A DNA stretch of 64,000 bases, from contig DAOOVD010000002.1 in the NCBI GenBank assembly GCA_035369845.1, positions 1 to 64,000 of the forward strand. Direction: 5' to 3'. Positions 25,571-33,349 of this stretch are shown in pieces. Numbering within the stretch: position 1 is the first letter of the stretch; the number at the start of each line of letters is the position of its first letter. Below the pieces are notes generated by a model. That model did no database searches. It was not told the DNA's origin and was given only the letters and a program-made list of their open reading frames with translations. Made by a program: the position numbers and the translations under genes. The DNA comes from DAOOVD01 sp035369845 (GTDB lineage: Bacteria; Bacillota; Desulfotomaculia; Desulfotomaculales; Pelotomaculaceae).

Positions 25571-26416
25571 ATGAGCCGAATCCGGATTGTAACGGACAGC
25601 ACTGCAGATCTCCCAAAAGAACTTGTTGAAAAAAATGAAATCACCGTCGTTCCGTTGAAGGTGACCTTTCAAGGCGAAGAAGCTTTTCTTGACGGTGTAA
25701 ATATCGACAGTGAACAGTTTTACCGGCTCCTTTCAGAAAAAAAGGAAATACCGGTCACCTCGCAGCCGTCGCCGTCCGAATTCGCGGCAGTTTACAAAAA
25801 GCTTGCGCAAGATGGATATTCAGTAATCTCCATTCACATTTCATCAAAAATGAGCGGTACATTCCAATCTGCCATTATGGGTAAAAAAATGGTGCCGGGA
25901 GCCGACATCGAGGTTATAGACTCCAAACTAGTCAGCATGGGACTGGGAATGGTCGTGCTTGAGGCGGCAATTGCAGCAAAAAAAGGGAAAACCGGCAGGG
26001 AAATTGTCCAAATCGTCAATAACTTGATTGCAAAGTCGGAAGTGTTTTTTTTTGTTGACACCCTGGAGTATTTGTCGAGAGGCGGCAGAATTGGCAAGGC
26101 CGGGGCATTTTTGGGTACCATCCTCAATATCAAACCCCTTCTTTGCATAAAAGATGGTATCGTTTACCCTTACGAAAAGGTGAGAGGCAGGACAAAAGCA
26201 ATTGAAAGGATGATACAGATTGTAGAAGAAAGGTTCGGGAACAGGAGAGTCAAATGCTCATTGGTGCACGGCGACGATCCCGAAGGGCTCTCTCAACTGT
26301 TTCAGAAAATAAAGACACGCTTAAACTGTGGGGAACCAGTCGTTTCCACAGCAGGGTCTGTTGTAGGAACACATGCGGGACCAAAAGTCCTTGGCATCAT
26401 TTTAGCCCACGAGTAA
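25571..26416 (+). CDS. DegV family fatty-acid-binding protein
   Basis: The 281-residue DegV/EDD-fold protein has the family motifs RIVTDSTADLP, VTSQPSPSEF, ISSKMSGTFQSA, and DSKLVSMGLGMVV. FVDTLEYLSRGGRIGK is also typical. Members act as FakB, presenting a bound fatty acid to FakA. The two-gene context makes this likely here. AAGGATGATATT stands just before the ATG. The pair is followed by a hairpin element and the converging rodZ-like gene. It is one of the few plus-strand genes and an insertion in the otherwise conserved gene order. Confidence 0.9.
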   Translation: MSRIRIVTDSTADLPKELVEKNEITVVPLKVTFQGEEAFLDGVNIDSEQFYRLLSEKKEIPVTSQPSPSEFAAVYKKLAQDGYSVISIHISSKMSGTFQSAIMGKKMVPGADIEVIDSKLVSMGLGMVVLEAAIAAKKGKTGREIVQIVNNLIAKSEVFFFVDTLEYLSRGGRIGKAGAFLGTILNIKPLLCIKDGIVYPYEKVRGRTKAIERMIQIVEERFGNRRVKCSLVHGDDPEGLSQLFQKIKTRLNCGEPVVSTAGSVVGTHAGPKVLGIILAHE

Positions 26417-26423
26417 GCCGGAA

Positions 26424-26520
26424 AAGGGGCTGACTCAAAAGTACGCCCCTTTATGTTTTAAAATTGTTTTTTACTAGTGAATCGGTCATTGGTAAAAAAT
26501 TGCTTTTGAAACAGCCCCTT
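26424..26520. repeat. 97-bp inverted-repeat element between degV and rodZ (MITE-like or bidirectional terminator)
   Basis: Arms AAGGGGCTGACTCAAAAG (26424-26441) and its partner at 26503-26520 match at 16 of 18 positions. A second inner arm pair of T-rich/A-rich bases lies inside. The left arm can also pair with GCCCCTTT at 26445-26452, making a normal terminator for degV. The opposite orientation ends rodZ transcription. Ends of the form GGGGCTGTTTCAAAAG recur in non-autonomous repeats and insertion-sequence ends, so mobility is possible but not shown. Confidence 0.6.
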
Positions 26521-26526
26521 ATTTTT

Positions 26527-27279
26527 TTACCTTTGCTGGGCTAAAAATTCCCTGCTGACAACCGCACCGTCCCCGCCCAGGAACCCCACGTTCTGCCCGT
26601 TGTATACGACTTCAACCACACCTGCGTTCCCTAGCGTAATAGAAATCTTTTCCTGCCCGCTGAAACTTTTAGACTGACCGGCTGTAACCTCCCCCTGGTA
26701 AACAGTATCGCCGTCCACAACTACCAGCATCCAGCACCTTTTCTCCTTCACATTTAAAACAAGGCTTACTCCGGGAATTTGCTCAGGGGTTTGAGGCTCA
26801 CGGACATCTGTTTGAGGCGACCCGGCGGGAGTCTGAGCCTGCTCACCGGGCTGCGACGTAGTCTGTCTGCCGGCTTCCCCGCTGGTTTTATTGTAACGGC
26901 CGGTTCCCAATGCACCGTAATAAAACGAGAATACCAAACCAGCCAGTATTGCTGCAATTACCGGATAAAGCCAGTAACGGGGCTTTTTGCGAATGTTGGC
27001 AGGCGTTTTTTCGGGTTCTGCTTTTTCCGTGTTTTCCGCAGGTGTTTCCGGACTAAACAGGTTTTTGTAGGACTCCATTATTTCTTCTACATTGAGATTC
27101 AAAAACCTTGCGTAATTTTTGAGAAAAGCCTTGGCGTATATTGGTCCTGGCAAAATTTGAAATCTCTCTTCCTCCATCGCCTGCAGGTACTTCCTGCGAA
27201 TTTTTGTTTCCTCCTCTACCGCCTCCAGGGTAAGGCCTCTCTCTTCCCTGGCTTTTTTAAGCCTTTCGCCGATCTCCAT
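26527..27279 (-). CDS. RodZ-like helix-turn-helix membrane protein
   Basis: The protein is 250 residues. An N-terminal Xre-type helix-turn-helix (IGERLKKAREERGLTLEAVE, KIRRKYLQAMEEERF) occupies residues 3-80. One membrane helix lies near residue 110 (YWLYPVIAAILAGLVFSFYY), then a linker rich in proline, glutamine and threonine, and a C-terminal DUF4115 domain. This is the RodZ/YmfM layout, which links the MreB cytoskeleton to the wall machinery. The place before pgsA matches ymfM in B. subtilis. Its 5' end overlaps mnmH by 23 bases. Confidence 0.88.
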   Translation of the reverse strand: MEIGERLKKAREERGLTLEAVEEETKIRRKYLQAMEEERFQILPGPIYAKAFLKNYARFLNLNVEEIMESYKNLFSPETPAENTEKAEPEKTPANIRKKPRYWLYPVIAAILAGLVFSFYYGALGTGRYNKTSGEAGRQTTSQPGEQAQTPAGSPQTDVREPQTPEQIPGVSLVLNVKEKRCWMLVVVDGDTVYQGEVTAGQSKSFSGQEKISITLGNAGVVEVVYNGQNVGFLGGDGAVVSREFLAQQR

Positions 27280-28351
27280 AAGGACTGCCTCCCACCACCA
27301 TTTTTTTGTACTCCGGCAGGTTTGTTACAAAATCAAAAACAACATCAGCCGCCCTATCAATGTGTCCCGTATCCACGCTCAAGTCATAGTCTTCACTTGG
27401 GCATTCCGGATATCTGTACAAGGGATCATAATATTTTTTTAACAGGTGGGCAAAAACAGCGTCGAATTTTCTTTCTTCGAGCAATCCGTTCAATTCATCA
27501 ACTTTTGTCCTGCCGATCCTTTTCACCAGCGACGAGGTTGCTTCCTGAAGCAACTTTACGTTTTGTCCGGGACCGTTCGTATATGCTTTTTTGATTCTTT
27601 CTATTCTGTTGGAAAGTGAAGTGTAAAGAAGAACCCGGTAACCTGTTTTCATAGTATTCAGCAAAGATTTCGGTAGTATTAGATTTCCTATCCGCCTGCT
27701 TTCGCACTCTACTACAAACAGCCCGAATTCCCCGATCCCGGTCAAAAATTGAACAATGCTGCTTTCAAAGGCCTTTTGCGATGGTGACGGGGGAAGCCCG
27801 ATCCCACCATAAACGGAACCCCTGTGAACGGCAAGCCCTTCCAGGTCCAGAGCGGGAATGCCTTTCTGACCAAGTAATATGATCAGCTCGGTTTTGCCGA
27901 CACCGGTCAGCCCGTGCAGAACGACAGCCTTTTGAGGCAGTACCTCCCTGTTCAAATATTCGTTGACATAGCGGCGGTAAGCCTTGTAACCTCCTTCCAC
28001 CCGGTACGCGTTGTATCCCACGGCATCCAGAACGGAAGCCATAAATTCACTCCGCTGACCTCCCCGCCAGCAAAAAACTGCAAGATTTTTTTTACCGCCG
28101 GCAATCTTATCAATTTTTTCAATTTTTTCATAAAGATTTTGCAGGCTAATTTTCAGACCCAGCCTGCGGGCAAAATCCGGTCCAACATTTTTATAAGTTA
28201 TGCCGATATCTTTTCTTTCCTCATTGTTGAACAACGGTATATTGACCGCACCCGGAATTGTAGACTCCAAAAATTCGTCCTCGGATCGCACGTCTATCAA
28301 AACGGCATCATCCAACTCGAGGGCTTCCCTTACGTTAATATTTCTGTACAT
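27257..28351 (-). CDS. mnmH: tRNA 2-selenouridine synthase
   Basis: The enzyme replaces sulfur with selenium in the wobble 2-thiouridine of tRNAs, using selenophosphate, via a geranylated intermediate. The protein is 364 residues. The N-terminal rhodanese domain has IDVRSEDEF and the active cysteine in FCWRGGQRS. A P-loop domain follows (LHGLTGVGKTELI). This combination is specific to MnmH/SelU. It implies that the organism makes selenophosphate, although selD is not in the window. The C-terminal end overlaps the rodZ-like gene by 23 bases. The gene has its own strong promoter. Confidence 0.93.
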   Translation of the reverse strand: MYRNINVREALELDDAVLIDVRSEDEFLESTIPGAVNIPLFNNEERKDIGITYKNVGPDFARRLGLKISLQNLYEKIEKIDKIAGGKKNLAVFCWRGGQRSEFMASVLDAVGYNAYRVEGGYKAYRRYVNEYLNREVLPQKAVVLHGLTGVGKTELIILLGQKGIPALDLEGLAVHRGSVYGGIGLPPSPSQKAFESSIVQFLTGIGEFGLFVVECESRRIGNLILPKSLLNTMKTGYRVLLYTSLSNRIERIKKAYTNGPGQNVKLLQEATSSLVKRIGRTKVDELNGLLEERKFDAVFAHLLKKYYDPLYRYPECPSEDYDLSVDTGHIDRAADVVFDFVTNLPEYKKMVVGGSPYGDRRKA

Positions 28352-28413
28352 TTTGCATATTGCACCTAAAATCAGTCTTTAACGCTTTTCTATGGTCACC
28401 TGTTTCCATCAAA

Positions 28414-28442
28414 TATATAACATAAGGTTAATATGGTGTCAA
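28414..28442 (-). promoter_or_regulatory. Sigma-A promoter of mnmH-rodZ
   Basis: On the minus strand TTGACA (28437-28442), 17 bases, then TATATA (28414-28419). It lies just after the ftsK stop and about 60 bases before the mnmH start, so mnmH and the rodZ-like gene form a separate unit. Confidence 0.75.
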
Positions 28443-28457
28443 TGTGCACAGTTTTTA

Positions 28458-30686
28458 TCATTTTTTTCTGAAAGCCTGGTTGAACTGTTCGAGTGTCATT
28501 AATATGGCGCGGGGCTTACTGCCTTCGTATCCGCCGACTATGCCTCGTTTTTCCATGATGTCGATAAGCCTGGCCGCCCTGGCGTATCCAATATGCAATC
28601 TTCTCTGCAACATAGATATGGACGCGTGCCCCGTTTCTATCAGTATCTGTACAGCCAGCGGCAAAAGTTCGTCCTCAAGATTCTGGCTGCTTTCCTCTCT
28701 GGGAGTTTCAACAAGAATTTTTTCATCGTAAACAGGTTCGGCCTGCTTTTTGAGAAAAGCAACCAGATCTTCCACTTCCCGGTCTGAAAGGTAGGCTCCC
28801 TGCACCCTCACCGGTTTGGACGCGCCAACCGGGAAAAAGAGCATGTCCCCTTTTCCGAGAAGCTTTTCCGCCCCGGCCGTATCGAGAATTGTTCGCGAGT
28901 CAATCTGCGAGGAGACCGCAAAAGAAATACGCGAAGGTATGTTTGCTTTGATCAGGCCGGTGATAACATCCACTGAAGGTCTCTGGGTCGCCACAAGCAG
29001 ATGTATGCCGGCAGCCCTGGCCATCTGGGCCAACCTGCAGACGGCATCCTCCACATCCGCCGGAGCGACCATCATCAGATCAGCCAGTTCGTCGATAATA
29101 ACTACGATCATGGGCAGGGGCTTTCCGCCGCCCTCTGCTTCCCTCGACTTGAACAGCTTGTTGTAACGTGAAATGTCGCGTACTCCGGCCGCTGCAAAAA
29201 GCTCATAACGGTGTTCCATCTCTTTTACCGCCCAGCGCAATGATGTTGCAGCTTTTTTGGGGTCTGTCACCACGGGCGTGACGAGATGCGGTATACCGTT
29301 GTATGTAGCCAGTTCCACCATTTTTGGGTCGATCATGAGGAACTTTACTTCATCCGGCCTGGCTTTGAAAAGAATACTGGCGATTAAAGTGTTAAGGCAT
29401 ACGCTTTTCCCGGAACCAGTCGCACCTGCAATAAGCAGGTGTGGCATTTTGACCAAATCGGCCACAACCGGATTGCCGGCTATGTCCTTCCCCAGCGCCA
29501 TGGTGAGTTTTGAACCGGACTGAATGTATTCCTGTGTTTCGAGGAGATCTCTCAGATGAACCATTGATATTTCTTTGTTCGGCACTTCTATCCCGACTGC
29601 AGCTTTACCGGGAATCGGGGCTTCAATTCTGACACCTGGTGCGGCCATGGAAAGCGCAATATCATCTGCGAGGCTGACGATACGGCTGACCTTTACACCT
29701 GAAGGCGGTTGAATTTCATAGCGGGTAATGGCCGGTCCCCTAGAGACCTGAATTACTTTTGCCTTCACACCGAAACTTTCAAGTGTCTCCTCGAGAATCC
29801 TGATATTTTCGTTTATGTCTTTGCTGATACGTACGTTCTTCACCCTCAAAGGGCGCGAAAGAACTGATAGCGGCGGCAGTTTATATTTGAAACCGTCTGC
29901 ATTATAATCCTGTGAAAACAATGTTATCTGTTCTTCATCCGTAACAGCTTCCTCCCGGCTTTCTTCTTTCCTGGACTGTCCGGCGCCGCCCTTTCTGCCG
30001 GTTTTGTCCGGATTCTCACCGTCCTCCTCATCCGGACCTGCTTTTGTATCTGAATTCTCAACAATGGAAAACTGTTCACCGGCTCGATCAATAATTACCG
30101 GGGGTTTTAAATCAACTCCGCCTTCCTCTTCTACTTCCGTAAAAATAAAATTTGATATTCCCTGCGCGCTTCTTTTGTAAATACTTTGTATTTTACCCGT
30201 AAAGCTCTTTACCACGGCAAAAAAAGAGACATTAGTCAGCAGCAGGATTGAAACAATCAATGCGGTGACAAGAATCACGTAGGTTCCGAAAAGTCCGAAG
30301 GATTTTAAAAACACAAAGCTTACCAGAGCACCCAGCAATCCTCCTCCGTCACCGGCCAACCCTGCCTTGAAGGAATCATTGACCGGCACGACCAGGTGCA
30401 AGAATGCAAGCGCCACCAAAAACAAAAGCATGGCCCCATACATTCTCTCATTGATCTTTGTACGGCTTCGCCTGCTTGCAAAGCGCACGCCGGTCATTAC
30501 CAGAATAACCGGAAAAATGTAACGTCCTTCTCCCGCAATACTTTTCAGTATTCTGTCGACAAATTCGCTGACAATACCGGAGGAAGGAGAAAAAAGGCAT
30601 ACGATGGCAAGAATGCCCAGGGAAACAAGGATAATTCCCAGGATTTCATACTTCAGTTCATCCTTCAGCTTACTTGCTGTTGCCAT
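28458..30686 (-). CDS. ftsK: DNA translocase FtsK/SpoIIIE
   Basis: This membrane-anchored ATPase pumps chromosomal DNA through the division or sporulation septum. The 742-residue protein has four N-terminal membrane helices (residues about 15-165), a charged linker of roughly 100 residues and a RecA-like motor with Walker A LIAGATGSGKSV, Walker B MIVVIIDELADLM and LVATQRPSVDVITG. A C-terminal winged-helix gamma domain (SISMLQRRLHIGYARAARLID) recognises orienting DNA sequences. GGGAGGG precedes the ATG. Its place after tepA/ylzJ matches spoIIIE in B. subtilis, so it probably serves spore formation. Confidence 0.95.
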   Translation of the reverse strand: MATASKLKDELKYEILGIILVSLGILAIVCLFSPSSGIVSEFVDRILKSIAGEGRYIFPVILVMTGVRFASRRSRTKINERMYGAMLLFLVALAFLHLVVPVNDSFKAGLAGDGGGLLGALVSFVFLKSFGLFGTYVILVTALIVSILLLTNVSFFAVVKSFTGKIQSIYKRSAQGISNFIFTEVEEEGGVDLKPPVIIDRAGEQFSIVENSDTKAGPDEEDGENPDKTGRKGGAGQSRKEESREEAVTDEEQITLFSQDYNADGFKYKLPPLSVLSRPLRVKNVRISKDINENIRILEETLESFGVKAKVIQVSRGPAITRYEIQPPSGVKVSRIVSLADDIALSMAAPGVRIEAPIPGKAAVGIEVPNKEISMVHLRDLLETQEYIQSGSKLTMALGKDIAGNPVVADLVKMPHLLIAGATGSGKSVCLNTLIASILFKARPDEVKFLMIDPKMVELATYNGIPHLVTPVVTDPKKAATSLRWAVKEMEHRYELFAAAGVRDISRYNKLFKSREAEGGGKPLPMIVVIIDELADLMMVAPADVEDAVCRLAQMARAAGIHLLVATQRPSVDVITGLIKANIPSRISFAVSSQIDSRTILDTAGAEKLLGKGDMLFFPVGASKPVRVQGAYLSDREVEDLVAFLKKQAEPVYDEKILVETPREESSQNLEDELLPLAVQILIETGHASISMLQRRLHIGYARAARLIDIMEKRGIVGGYEGSKPRAILMTLEQFNQAFRKK

Positions 30687-30752
30687 GTTTTACCCTCCCA
30701 GAAATAATATACCACAAAAAAATTAAAATTTCCTGTAAAATCCAACGAAAAT

Positions 30753-30770
30753 CAACCCTTTAAAGGGTTG
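30753..30770. promoter_or_regulatory. Perfect 18-bp palindrome upstream of ftsK
   Basis: CAACCCTTTAAAGGGTTG is a perfect palindrome without a loop, in an otherwise A/T-rich gap (30687-30929). It lies about 65 bases before the ftsK start, in the promoter region. A dimeric repressor could bind it, or it may end uppP transcription on the minus strand, though no T run follows. Confidence 0.4.
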
Positions 30771-30929
30771 AATGGGTTTAAATGACAAATATTTTTAATT
30801 ATTTTTATTAATAAAATTAGAGATTGATACTAAAAGTATGCAAAAAGGTTTAACTAATTATGTAGCTGGTAATTTACCTGATCAAATACAGTCGCCTGCA
30901 GATGCAAAAGTTTTAATGTTATAGTATTT

Positions 30930-31721
30930 TTAAGCCCTTAATAAATACAATACAATTACTGCCAAGCCGGCAACAAACCTGTAACAGGCAAATAATGCAA
31001 AACTCCGTTCCGACAGATACTTGAGAAGGAACCCTATTGCAATAAAACCGACAAACGCCGATGACAACACGCCCGCAACAAATGCTGCATTGATGTCTCC
31101 CGGTGTAATTTCCCTTGTTTTGAACAGTCCCGCGCCTACTATTATCGGTGTGGACATCAAGAATGAAAACCTCGCTGAAGCCTGCCTGGTCAAGCCGAGA
31201 ACCCTGCCGGCCGACATAGTCACACCAGAACGGGAAACTCCCGGAATAATTGCAAAAGCTTGCGACAGTCCGACAATAATACTGTCCGCCACCGAAATGC
31301 CCCATATACCTTTTCTATCAGCGGCACTGCTGTCGGCCCAGTAAAGTATTATCCCCATAATTATTAGCGAAACGGCGATTAAAAGAGGATTTCTGAAAAT
31401 AGTTTCGGCCTGTTCTTCAAAAAAATAACCCGCCGCAGCCCCTGGTATTGTTGCTATTACGAGACACCAGAACAGGCGGGCTTCATTTTCATTCCTATTC
31501 TTGCGCGACAATGCGCCGCGTATAAGTGAAAACCAGTCCTTCCAAAAAAAAGCGACAACCGATAAAAGAGTTCCGATATGAAGCGCTACGTCAAAGGTAA
31601 GACCGGCATACTCCCATCCGAACACCCAGGGAACAAGCACCAGATGAGCAGAACTCGATATGGGAAGAAATTCGCCAAGACCCTGTACAACCCCAAGTAC
31701 CAGAGCCTGTAATACGGTCAA
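30930..31721 (-). CDS. uppP: Undecaprenyl-diphosphatase
   Basis: This membrane enzyme recycles undecaprenyl diphosphate to the monophosphate lipid carrier for wall synthesis; loss or gain affects bacitracin tolerance. The protein is about 263 residues with many membrane helices. Signature motifs are VQGLGEFLPISSSAHL near the N-terminus and AIIPGVSRSGVTMSAG in the middle. I prefer TTG 31721 as start, giving the usual N-terminus (LTVLQALVLG), with GGGGGTG upstream; GTG 31730 is the alternative. It lies between ylzJ and ftsK, where B. subtilis has no such gene. Confidence 0.94.
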   Translation of the reverse strand: MTVLQALVLGVVQGLGEFLPISSSAHLVLVPWVFGWEYAGLTFDVALHIGTLLSVVAFFWKDWFSLIRGALSRKNRNENEARLFWCLVIATIPGAAAGYFFEEQAETIFRNPLLIAVSLIIMGIILYWADSSAADRKGIWGISVADSIIVGLSQAFAIIPGVSRSGVTMSAGRVLGLTRQASARFSFLMSTPIIVGAGLFKTREITPGDINAAFVAGVLSSAFVGFIAIGFLLKYLSERSFALFACYRFVAGLAVIVLYLLRA

Positions 31722-31898
31722 TCCCAGCACCCCCGAAAAACATTTTCGTATTTTTATATTATATACGAAATTTGTTTTAACAGGTAATTCTTTATTTGCG
31801 CTGCACTACCGCAAATTCCTCCGCGGGCAAGACATTATTTTGTTTCATTTTCACATCATTTCCGCAGCACTTGTCTTACCCGTTACTTTAACAAAAGT

Positions 31899-31922
31899 AA
31901 AAACCCCTTTTGGGGGTTTTTT
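31899..31922. terminator. Bidirectional terminator after ylzJ
   Basis: AAAACCCC-TTTT-GGGGGTTTT has A and T runs on both sides. It lies about 30 bases after the ylzJ stop and separates the tepA-ylzJ pair from uppP. Confidence 0.85.
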
Positions 31923-31951
31923 AACCTTTTATTTTACTGTTATTGACGGTT

Positions 31952-32173
31952 TTAATAGTAACTGCAATCAATCACTTGTCCAGGAAACAGTTCTGCCTTT
32001 AAATAATCATAGGGACAAGTGCTTAAAAGTTTTATTATTCTTTTTCGCCCATACCCAACATCTTCCACCAGCATGGGTACCCCTTTGTATTCAACCTCCT
32101 TACACTGGGGGAATTTCATTTCTTCAAAACCCTCCAATACAAGTTCCAATTGCATAGGTGTATATAATATCAT
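31952..32173 (-). CDS. ylzJ: YlzJ-like protein
   Basis: The 73-residue protein starts MILYTPMQLELVLEGFEE, as in the YlzJ-like family of spore formers. No function is established. The ATG overlaps the tepA stop by one base (TAATG), and the ribosome site GAGGTG lies in the end of tepA. A longer reading to 32206 lacks its own site. The tepA-ylzJ-spoIIIE order is conserved with B. subtilis, which supports the call beyond the short sequence. Confidence 0.88.
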   Translation of the reverse strand: MILYTPMQLELVLEGFEEMKFPQCKEVEYKGVPMLVEDVGYGRKRIIKLLSTCPYDYLKAELFPGQVIDCSYY

Positions 32174-33012
32174 TAATGGGGCACCTCTTTTTGATCGTTT
32201 TTCCACTTTCTGATCATCAGTTTAAGTTCCCGGACGGCATCTCCAATCCCCCCTACTGCATCTATTAGTCCGAGTTCTACCGCCTCTTTGCCAATCAATA
32301 CCGTTCCTATGTCTCTTGCCAGTTCTCCGGTCCTGAACATTAATTCGCGGAACTTTTCTTCCGTTATCTTTGAATGTTCCGTTACAAATCTGACCACCCT
32401 GTCCTGCATTTTATCCAGGTATTCATAGGTCTGTGGAACGCCGATAACCAATCCGTTCAGGCGTATCGGATGGATGGTCATGCTAGCAGTGTTGGCTATA
32501 TACGAATAATTTGTACTGACGGCTATCGGCACCCCGATACTATGCCCGCCACCCAGCACTACTGAAACTGTCGGCTTGGACATTCCGGCAATCATTTCAG
32601 CAATCGCCAGCCCTGCCTCAACATCCCCGCCCACCGTGTTTAAGACAATCAGAACTCCCTCTATTTCCGAAGCTTGTTCGAGGGCTACAAGCTGCGGTAG
32701 AATGTGCTCATATTTGGTTGTCTTGTTCTGGGGTGGTAAAACAAGATGGCCTTCTATTTGCCCGACGATTGTAAGGCAGTGAATGTTTGATTTGACTTCT
32801 GGTATCTGTGTCGCACCCATTTCTTTCATCGCTTCCATTGTTCCTTTGGCCTTCCCGGCAATTTTTTTCCCATGCTTGTCACGATTGGGATTATCGTCCG
32901 GATCTGGCTCAACCCGCCGTTCGGGAACAGGAGGAAGGTCCGGTTCGGGAATGGTATCCGGATCGTATGGAAAAACATCGGGTTCTAAAGGCTCAAGCTC
33001 GAAATGGCTCAT
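32173..33012 (-). CDS. tepA: ClpP-like translocation-enhancing protease TepA
   Basis: The protein is 279 residues. It starts with about 80 residues rich in proline and acidic residues, then a ClpP/crotonase-fold serine protease domain: LNTVGGDVEAGLAIAEMI, the nucleophile in LGGGHSIGVPIA, and the histidine in MTIHPIRLNG. TepA (YmfB) is known in B. subtilis as helping protein translocation and acting on spore proteins. I start at ATG 33012, with GGGAGTGA upstream; the frame is open to 33030. Lack of a signal peptide suggests a cytosolic place. Confidence 0.9.
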   Translation of the reverse strand: MSHFELEPLEPDVFPYDPDTIPEPDLPPVPERRVEPDPDDNPNRDKHGKKIAGKAKGTMEAMKEMGATQIPEVKSNIHCLTIVGQIEGHLVLPPQNKTTKYEHILPQLVALEQASEIEGVLIVLNTVGGDVEAGLAIAEMIAGMSKPTVSVVLGGGHSIGVPIAVSTNYSYIANTASMTIHPIRLNGLVIGVPQTYEYLDKMQDRVVRFVTEHSKITEEKFRELMFRTGELARDIGTVLIGKEAVELGLIDAVGGIGDAVRELKLMIRKWKNDQKEVPH

Positions 33013-33074
33013 TTTTTTCACTCCCGGCAAGCAATCGCGTCTAATTGTACAGTCTTTATTATGCTCTTTTCCCC

Positions 33075-33100
33075 AAAAAAAACACAGGCTAATTGCCCGT
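33075..33100 (-). terminator. Second copy of the RNase J terminator
   Basis: On the minus strand ACGGGC, AATTA and GCCTGT are followed by eight T residues. It closely resembles the terminator at 33317-33346, 240 bases upstream in the transcript. The gap between the two holds no gene that I can support; it is A/T-rich and must contain the tepA promoter unless that lies after this copy. Confidence 0.7.
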
Positions 33101-33316
33101 ATTACTTGTATATTTTTACTCTTTCTCGCTGTGGACGGGATTTAGTATTATTTTTCCAATGCTTCATCAAACTATGGTTATAATAATTTCATTTGGACTA
33201 AAAGTGAGAGAGTTGACCGGAAGGGCTGAACTTATATGTAACAGTAACACAAATGCATACACAATAATGGCATATCCGCGATCTTTGAGAACGTATGGGC
33301 GAAACGTGCTTTTCAC

Positions 33317-33346
33317 AAAAAATACACAGGCTAATCGCCCGTGTAC
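33317..33346 (-). terminator. Terminator of the RNase J gene
   Basis: On the minus strand TACACGGGC, loop GATTA and GCCTGTGTA form a nine-base stem (one G-T pair) followed by a T-rich run. It begins four bases after the RNase J stop codon. Confidence 0.85.
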
Positions 33347-33349
33347 TTT

